Source: JAAXHV01 sp965207165 | GTDB taxonomy: Bacteria > Pseudomonadota > Gammaproteobacteria > Eutrophobiales > Eutrophobiaceae | Direction of reading: 5' to 3' | Assembly (NCBI GenBank): GCA_965207165.1 | Contig: OZ242265.1 | Coordinates: 2,914,001-2,978,000, forward strand | Length of the DNA: 64,000 nucleotides | In this document: piece after piece, positions 33,600 through 42,592 of the stretch | Layout: each line of letters starts with the position of its first letter | How positions within the stretch are numbered: position 1 is the first letter of the stretch | The notes under the pieces: generated by a model | What the model was told of the DNA's origin: nothing | Databases searched by the model: none | Seen by the model: the letters and a program-made list of their open reading frames with translations, nothing else | Made by a program: the position numbers and the translations under genes

Positions 33600-35972
33600 A
33601 TGAGATGTATACCAACCTGTAAATTCAGAACGTTAATTCTATCCGTCCTGGGTGTTGTATTGTTCGCGCCCACTGCCTCTGCTGAACTGGAAGAGATTAT
33701 CGTAACCGCAACCAAGCGCGCCGAAAGCTCCCAGGATATACCGCTTTCCATCGAAACCGTGTCGGGTGAAACAATGATGGATATGGGCATCACCGATCTG
33801 GCCGAACTTGCGGACACCGTACCTAATTTACAGGTAGGCTATGGTGTTACATCCCAGGCTATTGCCATCCGCGGCCTGGGCACAGGTCAGGAGCGCAGCT
33901 TCGAACAGTCCGTCGCCATGTTCATCGACGGGATTTACATGCCCCGTTCGCGCCAGTACCAGTCCCCCTTCCTTGACGCGGAACGGGTCGAAGTGGCTCG
34001 CGGCCCGCAGTCCGTCATACACGGACTTAACTCGACTGCAGGCGCGATCAGTATCGTCACCAACAAGACCCGTCCGGGCGATGCGGCCTTCCTCGATCTG
34101 ACCGCGGACTATGAACTGGAACACGGCGGACCGTCACTGGTTGCCATCATCGGCGGTGCCCCGTCCGACACGCTGGGCCTCAGGGCCGCATTGAAAATTT
34201 CCGGTCGTGACGGGTACTTCAATAATTCATTTACCGGTGCGGACGAGGGCGATACCGATGAGATGTTGCTTCGTATCAGCGCGGTGTGGGAGTTGAGCGA
34301 GGACGTTACCCTGAATGTCAAGTATGAGCGGGCCGAAAAGGAGATGGAAGGCAATACAGGTGAGTTGTTCGATGATGACGCCGGCACCTTTGCCGCAGGG
34401 ACGTCATTTGCCGAGCCCAATGACGGTGTACTGAACTGGTCCCGCACATCAAACGGCTGCAGCCCTGACCGCAGCGGATTGCCTGATCCCATTACGGTGA
34501 CCGGAGCCCAGCCGGAACTCTGTCCGGAGCAACGCACTCAGACTGATACCATCATAGCCAGCCTTGAATGGCAACTTCCCGGTCATGTGCTGTCCGTTGC
34601 CGGTGGCCATTCGGAATTCGAATACGATATTTCTCTCGACCTGGACACATATTCAGATGCATTCGTGGTTGCAGGTATCGATGAGGACTTTGAGCAGGAT
34701 TCCGTTGAAATAAGGTTGACGTCGGAAAAAGGCGGTATGCTCGATTACCTGGTGGGGGGTTATTACCAGAAATGGGAAAATTACAACATAAATCCTGCCC
34801 AGTACGGCCCGGCATTACTGGGTGGTTTGTTGAGCGCGGCAGGACCGTTCGGCGCTAACGTGATGGTGGATACCGCGGCATCTTTCCAGCAAGAGTCCGA
34901 GTTATGGTCGATGTTCGGCCAGGTTACCGTGAATGCTACTGACTACCTGCGCATCACTGGCGGTGTCCGTTACACCGACGAAGACAAGCAGTCGCTTTAT
35001 GACGCGCGCTGTCATCTTGGTTTTGTCGATTCCGGTTTATTGATACCTCAACCTTTACCCGGGCCATTGCGCTTGTGTAACACCGACCCCTCTTCGGTTG
35101 GATTATTTGTAGACCGAAGCAGCGACAACTGGCTGCCGGAAGTGGCGCTGCAGTGGGACATGAATGAAGATATCATGCTGTACGCCAAGTGGGGCGAGAG
35201 CGCCAAGTCAGGTGGATTTACCTCCGCCCAGAGAACCGCTCCGGGCGGGATGCCCTTTGCGCCCGAAGATCAGGAATACGATGATGAGGAAGCCACGGGT
35301 TACGAGGTCGGTTTCAAGTCCCGCCTGCTCAATAATTCCGCTGAACTGAATGTGGCTTTCTACCGCACCGAGTTTGATGACTTGCAGGTGAACTCATTCA
35401 CACCGTCCGGCGCGGTTATCGTACAGCGTGTGACCAACGCCGCCTCTGCCGTATCACAGGGCATCGAAGTGGATGGACGCTGGCAGGCCGGCGACTGGTT
35501 ATTACTGGGCGGCTCATTCGCCTACACCGATGCGGAATACGACAGCTTCGTGAATGGAACCTGTAATTTTGCCAGCGGTATGACCAGTCCCTGCGACCAG
35601 TCTGACCGGCCTTTACCCCTCGCGCCCGAGTGGACCGGCAATATTTACGCCAACACCAGCTTTCCTGTTGCCGATAACATTAACGCGATTGCGCACCTGA
35701 ACGTGTCTTTCAGTGACGAGTTCTATACCGATGCCTCGCTGGAACCGGCAGGCTTGCAGGACTCCTATGCAAAACTGTCTGCGCGCATCGGTGTTGAAGC
35801 AGCAGACGGCAAGTGGAGCCTGGCCATGGTAGGCCGCAACCTGACGGATGAGAAAGTATTATCCAGTTCACAGAGTTTCCTGGCCTCCCTGTTTCAAACA
35901 ACCTACCTGGGATACCTGGAACCGCCCAGGACGATCATGATCCAGGGGAATTACCGGTTCGGCGGCGAATAA
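33600..35972 (+). CDS. TonB-dependent outer-membrane receptor
   Basis: This 790-residue receptor is read from ATG 33600, which has a GGGGGA ribosome site and a signal peptide (LILSVLGVVLFAPTASA). The TonB box is LEEIIVTATKRAESS. The plug shows ELADTVPNLQVGYG, IRGLGTGQERSFEQ, FIDGIYMPRSRQYQ and VARGPQSVIHGLNST, followed by a barrel ending RTIMIQGNYRFGGE. Sequence upstream of ATG 33600 in the same frame looks non-coding. The receptor closes the catabolic gene run just before the island and is a candidate outer-membrane entry route for its substrate. Confidence 0.9.
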   Translation: MRCIPTCKFRTLILSVLGVVLFAPTASAELEEIIVTATKRAESSQDIPLSIETVSGETMMDMGITDLAELADTVPNLQVGYGVTSQAIAIRGLGTGQERSFEQSVAMFIDGIYMPRSRQYQSPFLDAERVEVARGPQSVIHGLNSTAGAISIVTNKTRPGDAAFLDLTADYELEHGGPSLVAIIGGAPSDTLGLRAALKISGRDGYFNNSFTGADEGDTDEMLLRISAVWELSEDVTLNVKYERAEKEMEGNTGELFDDDAGTFAAGTSFAEPNDGVLNWSRTSNGCSPDRSGLPDPITVTGAQPELCPEQRTQTDTIIASLEWQLPGHVLSVAGGHSEFEYDISLDLDTYSDAFVVAGIDEDFEQDSVEIRLTSEKGGMLDYLVGGYYQKWENYNINPAQYGPALLGGLLSAAGPFGANVMVDTAASFQQESELWSMFGQVTVNATDYLRITGGVRYTDEDKQSLYDARCHLGFVDSGLLIPQPLPGPLRLCNTDPSSVGLFVDRSSDNWLPEVALQWDMNEDIMLYAKWGESAKSGGFTSAQRTAPGGMPFAPEDQEYDDEEATGYEVGFKSRLLNNSAELNVAFYRTEFDDLQVNSFTPSGAVIVQRVTNAASAVSQGIEVDGRWQAGDWLLLGGSFAYTDAEYDSFVNGTCNFASGMTSPCDQSDRPLPLAPEWTGNIYANTSFPVADNINAIAHLNVSFSDEFYTDASLEPAGLQDSYAKLSARIGVEAADGKWSLAMVGRNLTDEKVLSSSQSFLASLFQTTYLGYLEPPRTIMIQGNYRFGGE

Positions 35973-35988
35973 TCATTTTAATCGTCTG

Positions 35989-36026
35989 CGGGGACGGATT
36001 TGAAATCCGCCACCGACGGTTTTTTT
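35989..36026 (+). terminator. Palindrome with T-run after the TonB receptor
   Basis: CGGATTTGAAATCCG forms a hairpin belonging to the GGGGACrGA... palindrome family. It is followed by CCACCGACGG and seven T (36020-36026), so it can serve as a terminator. Confidence 0.55.
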
Positions 36027-36121
36027 GCATTTCATTACATTCCCTGATATCATCTTATCTGTTTGATATTGTTTGTTTTATTGTCTGTTGACGTCTTACG
36101 TCGTATCAGACATTCTTTTAC

Positions 36122-36134
36122 ACAAAGTGATAAC
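36122..36134 (+). other. Candidate island attachment site (left)
   Basis: ACAAAGTGATAAC occurs here, 24 bases before the integrase ATG, and again exactly at 48900-48912, where catabolic genes resume. The two copies would bound a 12.8-kb island. Confidence 0.5.
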
Positions 36135-36157
36135 TGAATAAATAACGCTATCCTGTC

Positions 36158-37339
36158 ATGAAACGACCCAAAATCCTCTCAGCCTCCTTTGTCAGAACCA
36201 TCAACCAACCCGGCCGCTACGGCGACGGCCGCGGCGGTCATGGCCTGTCCCTGCTGGTTAAACCCATGACCAACGGCCGCCTGTCAAAGACCTGGTCCCA
36301 AAGACTACTGATAAACGGCAAACCCGTCAACATCGGTCTGGGCGCCTATCCGCTTGTCTTGCTGGCTGAGGCCAGAGGTAAGGCTCTGGAAAACCGCCAG
36401 ACTTTACTCAAAGGACGCGACCCGCGCGGAAGCATGCCGCTCTTCTCCCAGGCTGCCGAGGAAGTCATCCAGATACATGCCTTGGGCTGGCGGGACGGGG
36501 GCAAGTCAGCCAACCAGTGGCGCGCCTCCCTGCGGGACTATGCGATGCCGACGATAGGCCATAAACGCATCAACGCCATTACCACGTCCGACATCCTGGC
36601 CCTCCTGCTGCCGCACTGGCATGACAGGACGGAGACCCTGCGCCGGGTCAAGCAGCGTATCGGGGCCATCATGAAGTGGGCCATCGCCAATGGCTACCGG
36701 GAAGATGACCCGACCCTGACACTGTCGGCGGCGCTGCCGAAGAACGGCGTCGTCCGCAACCATCACAAGGCCCTGCCGTATGCGGAGGTGGGTTCAGCCA
36801 TTGAAAAGGTCAGGTCATCCGGTGCGTACTGGGCCACGGTGGCCTGTTTCGAGTTCATGACGCTGACCGCAGTCCGCTCCGGGGAGGCGAGGCTGGCCCG
36901 TTGGGACGACATCGACCTTGACACCGCCACCTGGGCGATACCGGGGGAGAGCATGAAGTCGAAGCGCCCGCATCGGGTCCCGTTGTCAAACCGTGCGCTT
37001 GACATACTGCAGGACGCATCCCGGTATGCGGACCGGTCCGGGCTGGTGTTTCCCGGCATGAGCTGCAAGGCGTTAAGCAAGAATGCGCTCAGCAAGCTGC
37101 TTCGGGAAACCGGTATCGGCTGCGTGCCCCACGGCATGCGCTCATCGTTCCGGCAGTGGGCCGCAGAGCGGACCAACCAGCCGCGTGAGGTGTGCGAGCT
37201 GGCCCTGGCGCACGTCAATTCGAACCGGGTTGAGGCGGCCTATCAGCGCTCTGATTTGTTTGAACTGCGGCGGCGGCTGATGGCGCAGTGGGCTGGTTAC
37301 CTGACTGCTGAGAAAGCCTCCGTTACGGCTATACGGTAA
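36158..37339 (+). CDS. int: Tyrosine-type site-specific integrase
   Basis: This is a 393-residue phage-type integrase. The N-terminus resembles the DUF4102/P4-integrase arm-binding domain (KTWSQRLLINGKPVNIGLG). A core-binding domain follows, then the catalytic domain with the first arginine in TAVRSGEARLARW, MKSKRPHRVPLS, HGMRSSFRQWAAERT (H-x-x-R), LAHVNS and the nucleophile in AAYQRSD. All key residues are present, so it may be active. It marks one end of an island and reads into it. No tRNA gene is visible next to it. Confidence 0.92.
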   Translation: MKRPKILSASFVRTINQPGRYGDGRGGHGLSLLVKPMTNGRLSKTWSQRLLINGKPVNIGLGAYPLVLLAEARGKALENRQTLLKGRDPRGSMPLFSQAAEEVIQIHALGWRDGGKSANQWRASLRDYAMPTIGHKRINAITTSDILALLLPHWHDRTETLRRVKQRIGAIMKWAIANGYREDDPTLTLSAALPKNGVVRNHHKALPYAEVGSAIEKVRSSGAYWATVACFEFMTLTAVRSGEARLARWDDIDLDTATWAIPGESMKSKRPHRVPLSNRALDILQDASRYADRSGLVFPGMSCKALSKNALSKLLRETGIGCVPHGMRSSFRQWAAERTNQPREVCELALAHVNSNRVEAAYQRSDLFELRRRLMAQWAGYLTAEKASVTAIR

Positions 37340-37626
37340 ACGAATCCTGGAGGACGGCCCTGAAAACCGTCACACGGGCGATACAGCCCGCCCAAGCGAC
37401 GCAAAGCGCTGCCGCTGTACCAGGGGACCATACCGGCATGATGGAGCGGCGAGGCAGGAACATGCGATGGGAATCTGCATAGAATTCCGGGGATACGACA
37501 CTTATATCCTGTCGCGGCTCATGTCCTGGCTTATCGTGGAGGGCATGCCGGGATAACATGTTCCTTGCTGGTTTTATTGTACCAATAGAGCGGATTTAAG
37601 TGCTGTGTCCCCGGAATTCCTGCTGT
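37340..37626. other. Non-coding stretch containing an inverted REP-like pair (37482-37619)
   Basis: No convincing gene is seen. GAATTCCGGGGATACGACAC at 37482 and its inverted near-copy ending at 37619 (GTGTCCCCGGAATTC) enclose about 90 bases. Repeats of this type are often linked to REP-associated tyrosine transposases. The enclosed bases might be a vestige of such a gene, but this is weak. Confidence 0.4.
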
Positions 37627-37752
37627 TTACATTGGGCAAGGCGAATGCCGTGTCCTATTCGTATGTCTGGCATATACACTCTTGCACTTATTGATGGAGG
37701 GAAAATGGGTAGCTAACTCGTGGTCAACAGGCTCGTCAAGCAGTAGCTTCAT
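37627..37752 (-). pseudogene. Truncated DUF5615 (PIN-like) toxin fragment
   Basis: The reverse strand reads MKLLLDEPVDHELATHFP from ATG 37752, the start of a DUF5615 toxin. It then loses similarity and stops after 41 residues; intact members have about 105-115. Its start lies inside the end of the DUF433 gene, as in the intact pair at 50774-51287. The remaining antitoxin is therefore an orphan. Confidence 0.65.
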
Positions 37753-37963
37753 ACTCTGTATCTGCCGTCAGTTTTTCTGTGGCCAGTTCAATTAACTGAA
37801 CAGCCTGTTCACGACTGACAGAGGGGAAGTGCTCCGGAAAATAACTCAGGTCATATCCTGACTCTAGATGCTCCATCAGAATACGGATAGGTGCCCGGGT
37901 GCCTGTGAAGACGGGTGTGCCACCCAGATTAGCCGGGATTCTGTCTATTACGGCATCAGTCAT
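37736..37963 (-). CDS. DUF433 family antitoxin (orphan)
   Basis: This 75-residue protein has the DUF433 pattern IPANLGGTPVFTGTRAPIRILMEHLESG followed by FPEHFPSVSREQAVQLIELA. DUF433 proteins pair with DUF5615 PIN-like toxins in type II systems. The partner here is truncated. The last 17 bases overlap the toxin fragment start, the same geometry as at 51 kb. It lies between the integrase and an IS630-type transposase remnant. Confidence 0.75.
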   Translation of the reverse strand: MTDAVIDRIPANLGGTPVFTGTRAPIRILMEHLESGYDLSYFPEHFPSVSREQAVQLIELATEKLTADTEYEATA

Positions 37964-38044
37964 TTGTTTGTTTTCCAGTGTTATCTGATAAGTTCTGTGT
38001 CGTTGGTTTTACGTTTTTCTCTTTCCAATTCATCACCAAGAACT

Positions 38045-38939
38045 TTACGTATGGTTCCGGGTCACAGTGTCGTGCAGGGTTTTCCACAAGCGTTCAATCC
38101 GGTTCACCCAGGGATGCCAGGCCGGTTGGAACAACAAGCGCACTCGTGGATGGTTGACCAGCCACTCTTGCACAGTGCGACTTTTATGGATGATGTAGTT
38201 GTCCAGGATAACCGCTAATCGCTTAGCGCGTCGGTAGGTGCAAGGTTTCCAGCAGGGCAATGAACAGGTGGGAATTTTTATTCGGGCCCTGTACCCAGAC
38301 CAGCTTGCCGGTGTTGGCATGCAGCGCCCCGGCCAGGTAGCAGAGTTGGTTCTGTCCGGGGGTGGGCACCTTGCGTTGTTGCCCGCGCCGCATCCAGTCA
38401 TAGCCGATGCGGGGGTTCAGTTCCATGTCGGCCTCATCGGCGTAGAACACGGCCTGCTTGGCGCTACAAAGGCGTAGCGCCCGGTTGATAACAGCCAGTT
38501 TTTTATCTTTGTGCGGGTCGCGCTTGTGCAATGTCGGACAGGCGCGCCGATAGCCGGATCCCAACCGGGGCAACCAGCGGCGCACGGTCGAGGCATGGAT
38601 AGCCGTGTGCAGGCGTCGGTTTAATGCTTGCGCCAATAATTCCGTGCTCCAGCGACTGCGCAGGTAATCCAGTTGCCGGGGTGAGGTATCAACCAACTCC
38701 CGTAATGCCGTCAGCACCGGCGCCGTCATCGTCCTCACCGGGCGTCCGCCGCGACACGGGGCCAGCCCGGCTTCCCCATAACGCTGCCAAAGCGCCCGCC
38801 AGCGCCCTACCGACGAGCGCGCCGCGGCCAGATATAGCACGGCCAGGATACGGCGTACCAGCAGCGCATCGCGGCCCTTGTGAACCTGACGCGCAAGACG
38901 ACGGCGTTGTGCTTGATACAATGTTATACTCGTTTTCAT
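38045..38939 (-). mobile_element. IS630-type transposase, frameshifted and truncated
   Basis: From ATG 38939 the frame encodes a helix-turn-helix region (ARSSVGRWRALWQRYGEAGL), a second HTH and the DDE start (VFYADEADMELNPRIG). It stops at 38223. The neighbouring frame continues from about 38237 with YRRAKRLAVILDNYIIHKS and HPWVNRIERLWKTLHDTVTRN (the second and third acidic motifs), stopping at 38045 before the usual C-terminus. One frameshift separates the parts, and the first helix-turn-helix also looks shortened. An inverted repeat (CGGGTGAC) at 38940 and 38995 may be an IS end. The copy is probably dead unless programmed frameshifting operates. Confidence 0.75.
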
Positions 38940-39285
38940 CGGGTGACCTCTTCGTGGGTGGATAAATCGTCTAATTGATCTGAGCCACGAATGTCACCCG
39001 AGTTCCCTTAAAGTGCTCGATGGTTAGGAACAGTTATTTAGTCACTGGGTGTAACAGGGAACCAGGTGATGATGCGCCTGAACTGGAACCTATCCATGAT
39101 GATGGACGCATTTACACTGCCGTCGGACTGGATGATAGGGGTTGTATGCGCTACAGTGTCCAAATTGCCGGGTAGCGCCCGCATCATTGTGCCATCGACT
39201 GCGAAACGGCAAATCTGTGATCGCACACGACGGAACGGACTGTACTGACGGTGGCATTCGCGTACTGACCAAATGGAGAAATAGT

Positions 39286-40416
39286 ATGAGACACAAGAGC
39301 AGACAAGTCCTTGGGCGTCATTGTTTCTACGGTACAAAATTCAGCCTGATTTCTCTGGCCATTATTCGGCAAACCTTGAAGACCATTTTGATTGCTTTGC
39401 CGGTTGCCGGTTTTATGTCGCTGGCGCAGGCCCAGGGTATTACCGACATGAAACAGGGAGAAGGCGGTAGTGTTGCACAAGGCGCCGCCGGTCCATCAGG
39501 TTCGACGCAAGGCAGTGAAAGCACTTTGGAACAATGTGCTCAACCGATGGGCGCGATGGCTGTCATAGAACCGCAGGATTTTGTCATTAGCGCATTGTTG
39601 CAATATGACTTGCAGTCACCGGTTGGCGTTGTTCGCATGATGATACAACAGTCCAACTGTTTCATCGTAGTAGAACGCGGTCAGGGAATGAACAATATGA
39701 TGCAGGAACGCGCGCTGATGGAAGCGGGTCAGCTTCGAGAGAACTCGAACGTAGGCGGCGGTCAGATAGTCAGCGCGGATTTTCTTTTGAGGCCTGAAGT
39801 GGTTTTTTCGGAAAGTGACGCCGGCGCTTTGGGTGGCGGGGTCGGTGCCGCGTTAGGTGGTGTGTTCGGCTCCGCGGGGTCCCTCATTGGCGGTTTGGTC
39901 GGTGGTCTTAAATTCAAAGAGGCGCAGACAAGTATGCTGGTCGCTGACGCACGCTCGGGAGTGCAAGTCGCTTCGGCGACCGGCAGTTCCAAGAAAGCGG
40001 ATTTGGCACTGGGCGGTCTCCTGATAGGTGGCAGCGCTGGCGTCGGTTTAGGCGGGTATGGCAATACCAATGAAGGCAAGATTATTGTTGCAAGCCTCAT
40101 GGACAATTACAACCACATCGTCAGGGCAGTGCGCGGTCAGCCAAGCTTGCAGCGTGATGTCGGCACATTGGCACAGGAAGCTGCTGCCGGCGGGTCCAAA
40201 AAAGCAGGTGATGTATTTGCTGAAGGTGACATTCTCTACCCAAAGATAGATAACGTGAAATTACTCTCCGACTCATCCACTGGAGCGGAACAACTTGGTA
40301 AACTGAAAAAATCTGATGGCATGATCTTCATGGGTGAAGAAAACAACGGTTTCATCAGGGTCGAAACCAGCAATGGTGGCGGCTGGGTTAAAAAAATTCT
40401 GGTTACACGAAATTAG
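39286..40416 (+). CDS. CsgG/HfaB-like exported protein with C-terminal SH3-like tail
   Basis: This 376-residue protein is read from ATG 39286 (GGAGAAATAGT upstream); in-frame sequence before it has no family similarity. There is a signal region with LIALPVAGFMSLAQAQG. Residues about 85-180 resemble CsgG (VRMMIQQSNCFIVVERGQGM, IVSADFLLRPEV). A glycine-rich stretch follows (GALGGGVGAALGGVFG), and the end SDGMIFMGEENNGFIRVE...GGGWVKKILV looks SH3-like. CsgG relatives form outer-membrane secretion pores or envelope assemblies. No lipobox cysteine is seen. It is the first of several surface-protein genes in the island. Confidence 0.72.
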   Translation: MRHKSRQVLGRHCFYGTKFSLISLAIIRQTLKTILIALPVAGFMSLAQAQGITDMKQGEGGSVAQGAAGPSGSTQGSESTLEQCAQPMGAMAVIEPQDFVISALLQYDLQSPVGVVRMMIQQSNCFIVVERGQGMNNMMQERALMEAGQLRENSNVGGGQIVSADFLLRPEVVFSESDAGALGGGVGAALGGVFGSAGSLIGGLVGGLKFKEAQTSMLVADARSGVQVASATGSSKKADLALGGLLIGGSAGVGLGGYGNTNEGKIIVASLMDNYNHIVRAVRGQPSLQRDVGTLAQEAAAGGSKKAGDVFAEGDILYPKIDNVKLLSDSSTGAEQLGKLKKSDGMIFMGEENNGFIRVETSNGGGWVKKILVTRN

Positions 40417-40836
40417 TCTTCAGTACAACGTCCGGATCAGTCTGGGTCAGGGGGCGGTAGTTTGAGGCAGCTGTGCTCGGCTCAGGGATCACTGGATCTG
40501 GCAATCAGCCTGACAGGCGCTGGTGCTGTGGGTCGCGCCGCTGAGCATCCTGTAGAAGACCCGCCTAAGTGCAAGGATCGGGTGTTATGTTAAATATGAC
40601 AGGCTTGTGGATAACTTGTTTCCTGTGCCTGGCAGTGGCTGGTCATGTTTAAAGTAACGACAACAAATATAGACGGTGAAATGTTTCCACACCATCAATA
40701 CAGGTTTAATGAACAAAACCTCATTATGGCTCATTGCGAAGCCGTGTTTAAGAGAGGGGCGAACCATTCCATCGGCAAAGCTGCCACCCCCAAAATTGCG
40801 TAGTCCAGCGAAGATGAACACTGCCCCCAGCCGGCA
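40417..40836. other. 420-bp stretch with no supported gene
   Basis: Short open frames occur (for example one with GSLDLAISLTGAGAVG around 40480-40590), but none has a start, ribosome site or recognisable family. It is probably degraded sequence between the CsgG-like gene and the first copy of the mob-associated repeat unit. Confidence 0.4.
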
Positions 40837-41076
40837 TTGAGACGACGGCGGTCATCGGGTGCGCGGCGGGGGGTGGGTGTTTGTCATCAACGAGGCGGTG
40901 GTTGCCGGCATCGGGCCGTGTTGCCAGGGGTTGACCTGTGTGCCCTGGTTGTTGATTGGGCCGGGTTGTACAAGACGAACCAGGCCAGGCGCGCCAGCCG
41001 GATCCGGCTCCTGCGGAAGCGGACAACCTGCCTGACCGGGTGGACGGCCAGAGACCAATACCAGCTCACCTACTGA
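40837..41076 (+). CDS. Short conserved 'VDLxALVVDW' protein, copy 1
   Basis: From TTG 40837 a 79-residue frame ends with VLPGVDLCALVVDWAGL, NQARRASRIRLLRKR and LTGWTARDQYQL. A matching protein is encoded in inverted orientation at 45645-45995 (VLPEVDLRALVVDW, NQANRTSRLQRIRYW, LAGWTTMEQHPL). Changes between the two keep the reading frame, so it is or was coding. The part before VLP is arginine-rich and may not be real. Family unknown. It precedes the stem-loop region and a mobC fragment in both copies, so it probably belongs to a mobilisation module. Confidence 0.5.
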   Translation: MRRRRSSGARRGVGVCHQRGGGCRHRAVLPGVDLCALVVDWAGLYKTNQARRASRIRLLRKRTTCLTGWTARDQYQLTY

Positions 41077-41143
41077 CCCGCTTTATGTTTCAATGAGTCG
41101 CCGGACATCCAACCGGATGGTTCCGCCAGTGACAAAAGAGCAC

Positions 41144-41261
41144 ACAGTCGTTAACTGTCAAATACGTTGGGGCGAGACTACTCCTGTATACAAAACGGCG
41201 TTTTGATACAGGAGTCTCGCAAGAGGGGGATACCCCCCCTTGACCCCCCCGTTGGCAACGG
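41144..41261 (+). other. Structured oriT-like region, copy 1
   Basis: Four stem-loops lie in a row: ACAGT-CGTTA-ACTGT (41144-41158), a 49-base hairpin with arms GCGAGACT and AGTCTCGC (41172-41220), a G-run/C-run hairpin (41223-41239) and CCGTTGGCAACGG (41249-41261). The inverted copy at 45655-45773 has the same order and an identical 49-base second hairpin length. Its arms differ in a compensatory way (GCAAGCA/TGCTTGC). A mobC fragment begins 24 bases downstream. This is where origins of transfer of mobilisable elements usually lie. Confidence 0.5.
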
Positions 41262-41284
41262 GGCACGATGGTACTTCGGACATC

Positions 41285-41392
41285 ATGCCGAAACGTAAAG
41301 CCGCACCACCGGAGCTGGACAAGGTCATTACCCTACGCGTGGATGCCGGCCCAGTGCCAATTAAAATCAGCATCAAGCTACCGGATGAATGA
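41285..41392 (+). pseudogene. MobC-like N-terminal fragment 1
   Basis: ATG 41285 encodes MPKRKAAPPELDKVITLRVDAG, the start of a MobC-type relaxosome protein. It then leaves the family and stops after 35 residues. The comparison is with fragments at 42830-43140 and 45482-45633, which continue as LR...AATRAEWLARANAD. It follows the structured region directly. Confidence 0.55.
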
Positions 41393-41695
41393 TTCCTATG
41401 CCAACGACCCCAAACTCGCCCATAATCCCGGTGAAGCAGAGGTGTATATCCGTCCGCATGATGCCAACTACTCGGCGTCGGGAACAGTGCCCCATTACCT
41501 TACGCAATGGCAGCGGCAACACGAGACCGACCGCAAATATAGAAGAAAAATCAGTACTCGGGGTGTTCGTGTCCTGCAAGGGCCGGTGGCCCAAGCTGGA
41601 ACAGGGACAAAAGAACGTGAACGCGCTGCACACGGGACAAAAAGCGGACAGGGTCGGGACATCAGCGTTCACAGCACGCTGGTGACGGCCAGTCC
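41393..41695. other. 303-bp stretch, no secure gene
   Basis: A plus-strand frame through 41391-41699 reads SYANDPKLAHNPGEAEVYIRP and looks weakly protein-like, but it has no credible start or known family. Overlapping frames exist on both strands. Nothing else is recognised. Confidence 0.3.
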
Positions 41696-42580
41696 CTAGC
41701 GGTCCAACAGGTATTTCAGCGTGAACATCACCGACCACTGCCGGAGATCGCTGAACGTGGTGTGATTGGTGAAATCGGGGTTCTCTCTGTGGGCCGGGTG
41801 CCTGGAGTAGGAACCTGTGTATTTGATGTCATCCATAATGGACCAGGTCATCTTCAAACCGGCTATTGTTCTGTGGCCGAGGCTGTAGTCCGCACCGGCA
41901 TGGATGCTACCGAACAGGATGGTATCCGTCATATCGGCATCCTGGCTGCTGTTATAAAACGACAGGTCCCGTGAAGGAGCCGCCAGGTCCTGGTAATGGG
42001 TGGTGTAGTGTACTCCCGACACCTCGGCAAACGCAGCGCCCAGCCCGATCCCCAGGTAGGGCGTTAACGTTTCGAATGTGTTCTGGAAATCGTAGTACGC
42101 GTTGAACGAAAGGGTGCGCGAGATGAAATCATCGATGCTGGACTCGAAATTTGACGTGACCATGTTGCCGGGTGGCTGACTGGCGCGTCGTCCGTCCAGA
42201 AAGGTGATGTCGGAGAACGTCTGCTCGACGTTGTTTTTTCGCTGTGCGGCCGCAATTTCCAGGCGGACACGGTTGAAATAGCGACCGATTGAGATTTCGA
42301 ATGCGCTGCCGGTATCCGCATCAAGGTCATACTTCCAGAGGTATCCCGGTATGGAAACCCCGCCTATTTCCTGACCAAGGCCCGGCTGGGTGCAGGAATC
42401 CGGGTAACAGTAGGTGTCCCGGTTCCAACCCGCCTGATCAATCGTGGAAGCCCAGCTTGCGCCTGCTCCGGCGCCGACGTACCACCCCGAGCTTGCCTGC
42501 TCTGCGCCTGCAATGCCAGGTGTGGCGAGGACTGTCAATATGACACTGGCTGTGAAGAACCAGAACGCTGGCAATTTCAT
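41696..42580 (-). CDS. Outer-membrane beta-barrel protein
   Basis: This 294-residue protein is read from ATG 42580 (GGAAG five bases upstream); ATG 42592 is also in frame. It has a signal peptide (FWFFTASVILTVLATPGIAGA), then alternating strands such as GWYVGAGAGASWA, FEISIGRYFNRVRLEIAA, LTPYLGIGLGAAFAEV and the terminal WSVMFTLKYLLDR. This is the layout of small OmpA-like or surface-antigen barrels of 8-12 strands. The start abuts a broken relaxase fragment (its TAG directly precedes ATG 42592), so the barrel gene joined the mob module by recombination. Confidence 0.75.
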   Translation of the reverse strand: MKLPAFWFFTASVILTVLATPGIAGAEQASSGWYVGAGAGASWASTIDQAGWNRDTYCYPDSCTQPGLGQEIGGVSIPGYLWKYDLDADTGSAFEISIGRYFNRVRLEIAAAQRKNNVEQTFSDITFLDGRRASQPPGNMVTSNFESSIDDFISRTLSFNAYYDFQNTFETLTPYLGIGLGAAFAEVSGVHYTTHYQDLAAPSRDLSFYNSSQDADMTDTILFGSIHAGADYSLGHRTIAGLKMTWSIMDDIKYTGSYSRHPAHRENPDFTNHTTFSDLRQWSVMFTLKYLLDR

Positions 42581-42592
42581 TGAGGCTTCCAT

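Noticed and set aside
36030..36157. tRNA gene as integration target
   Set aside because: No cloverleaf or T-loop sequence could be found near either end of the island.
41144..41261. Integron attC site
   Set aside because: No integron integrase and no recognisable R''/R' core pairs; the mobC adjacency fits oriT better.
41373..41738. Minus-strand open frame of 121 codons after the outer-membrane barrel
   Set aside because: No ribosome site or family match, and it overlaps the barrel stop; composition does not look coding.
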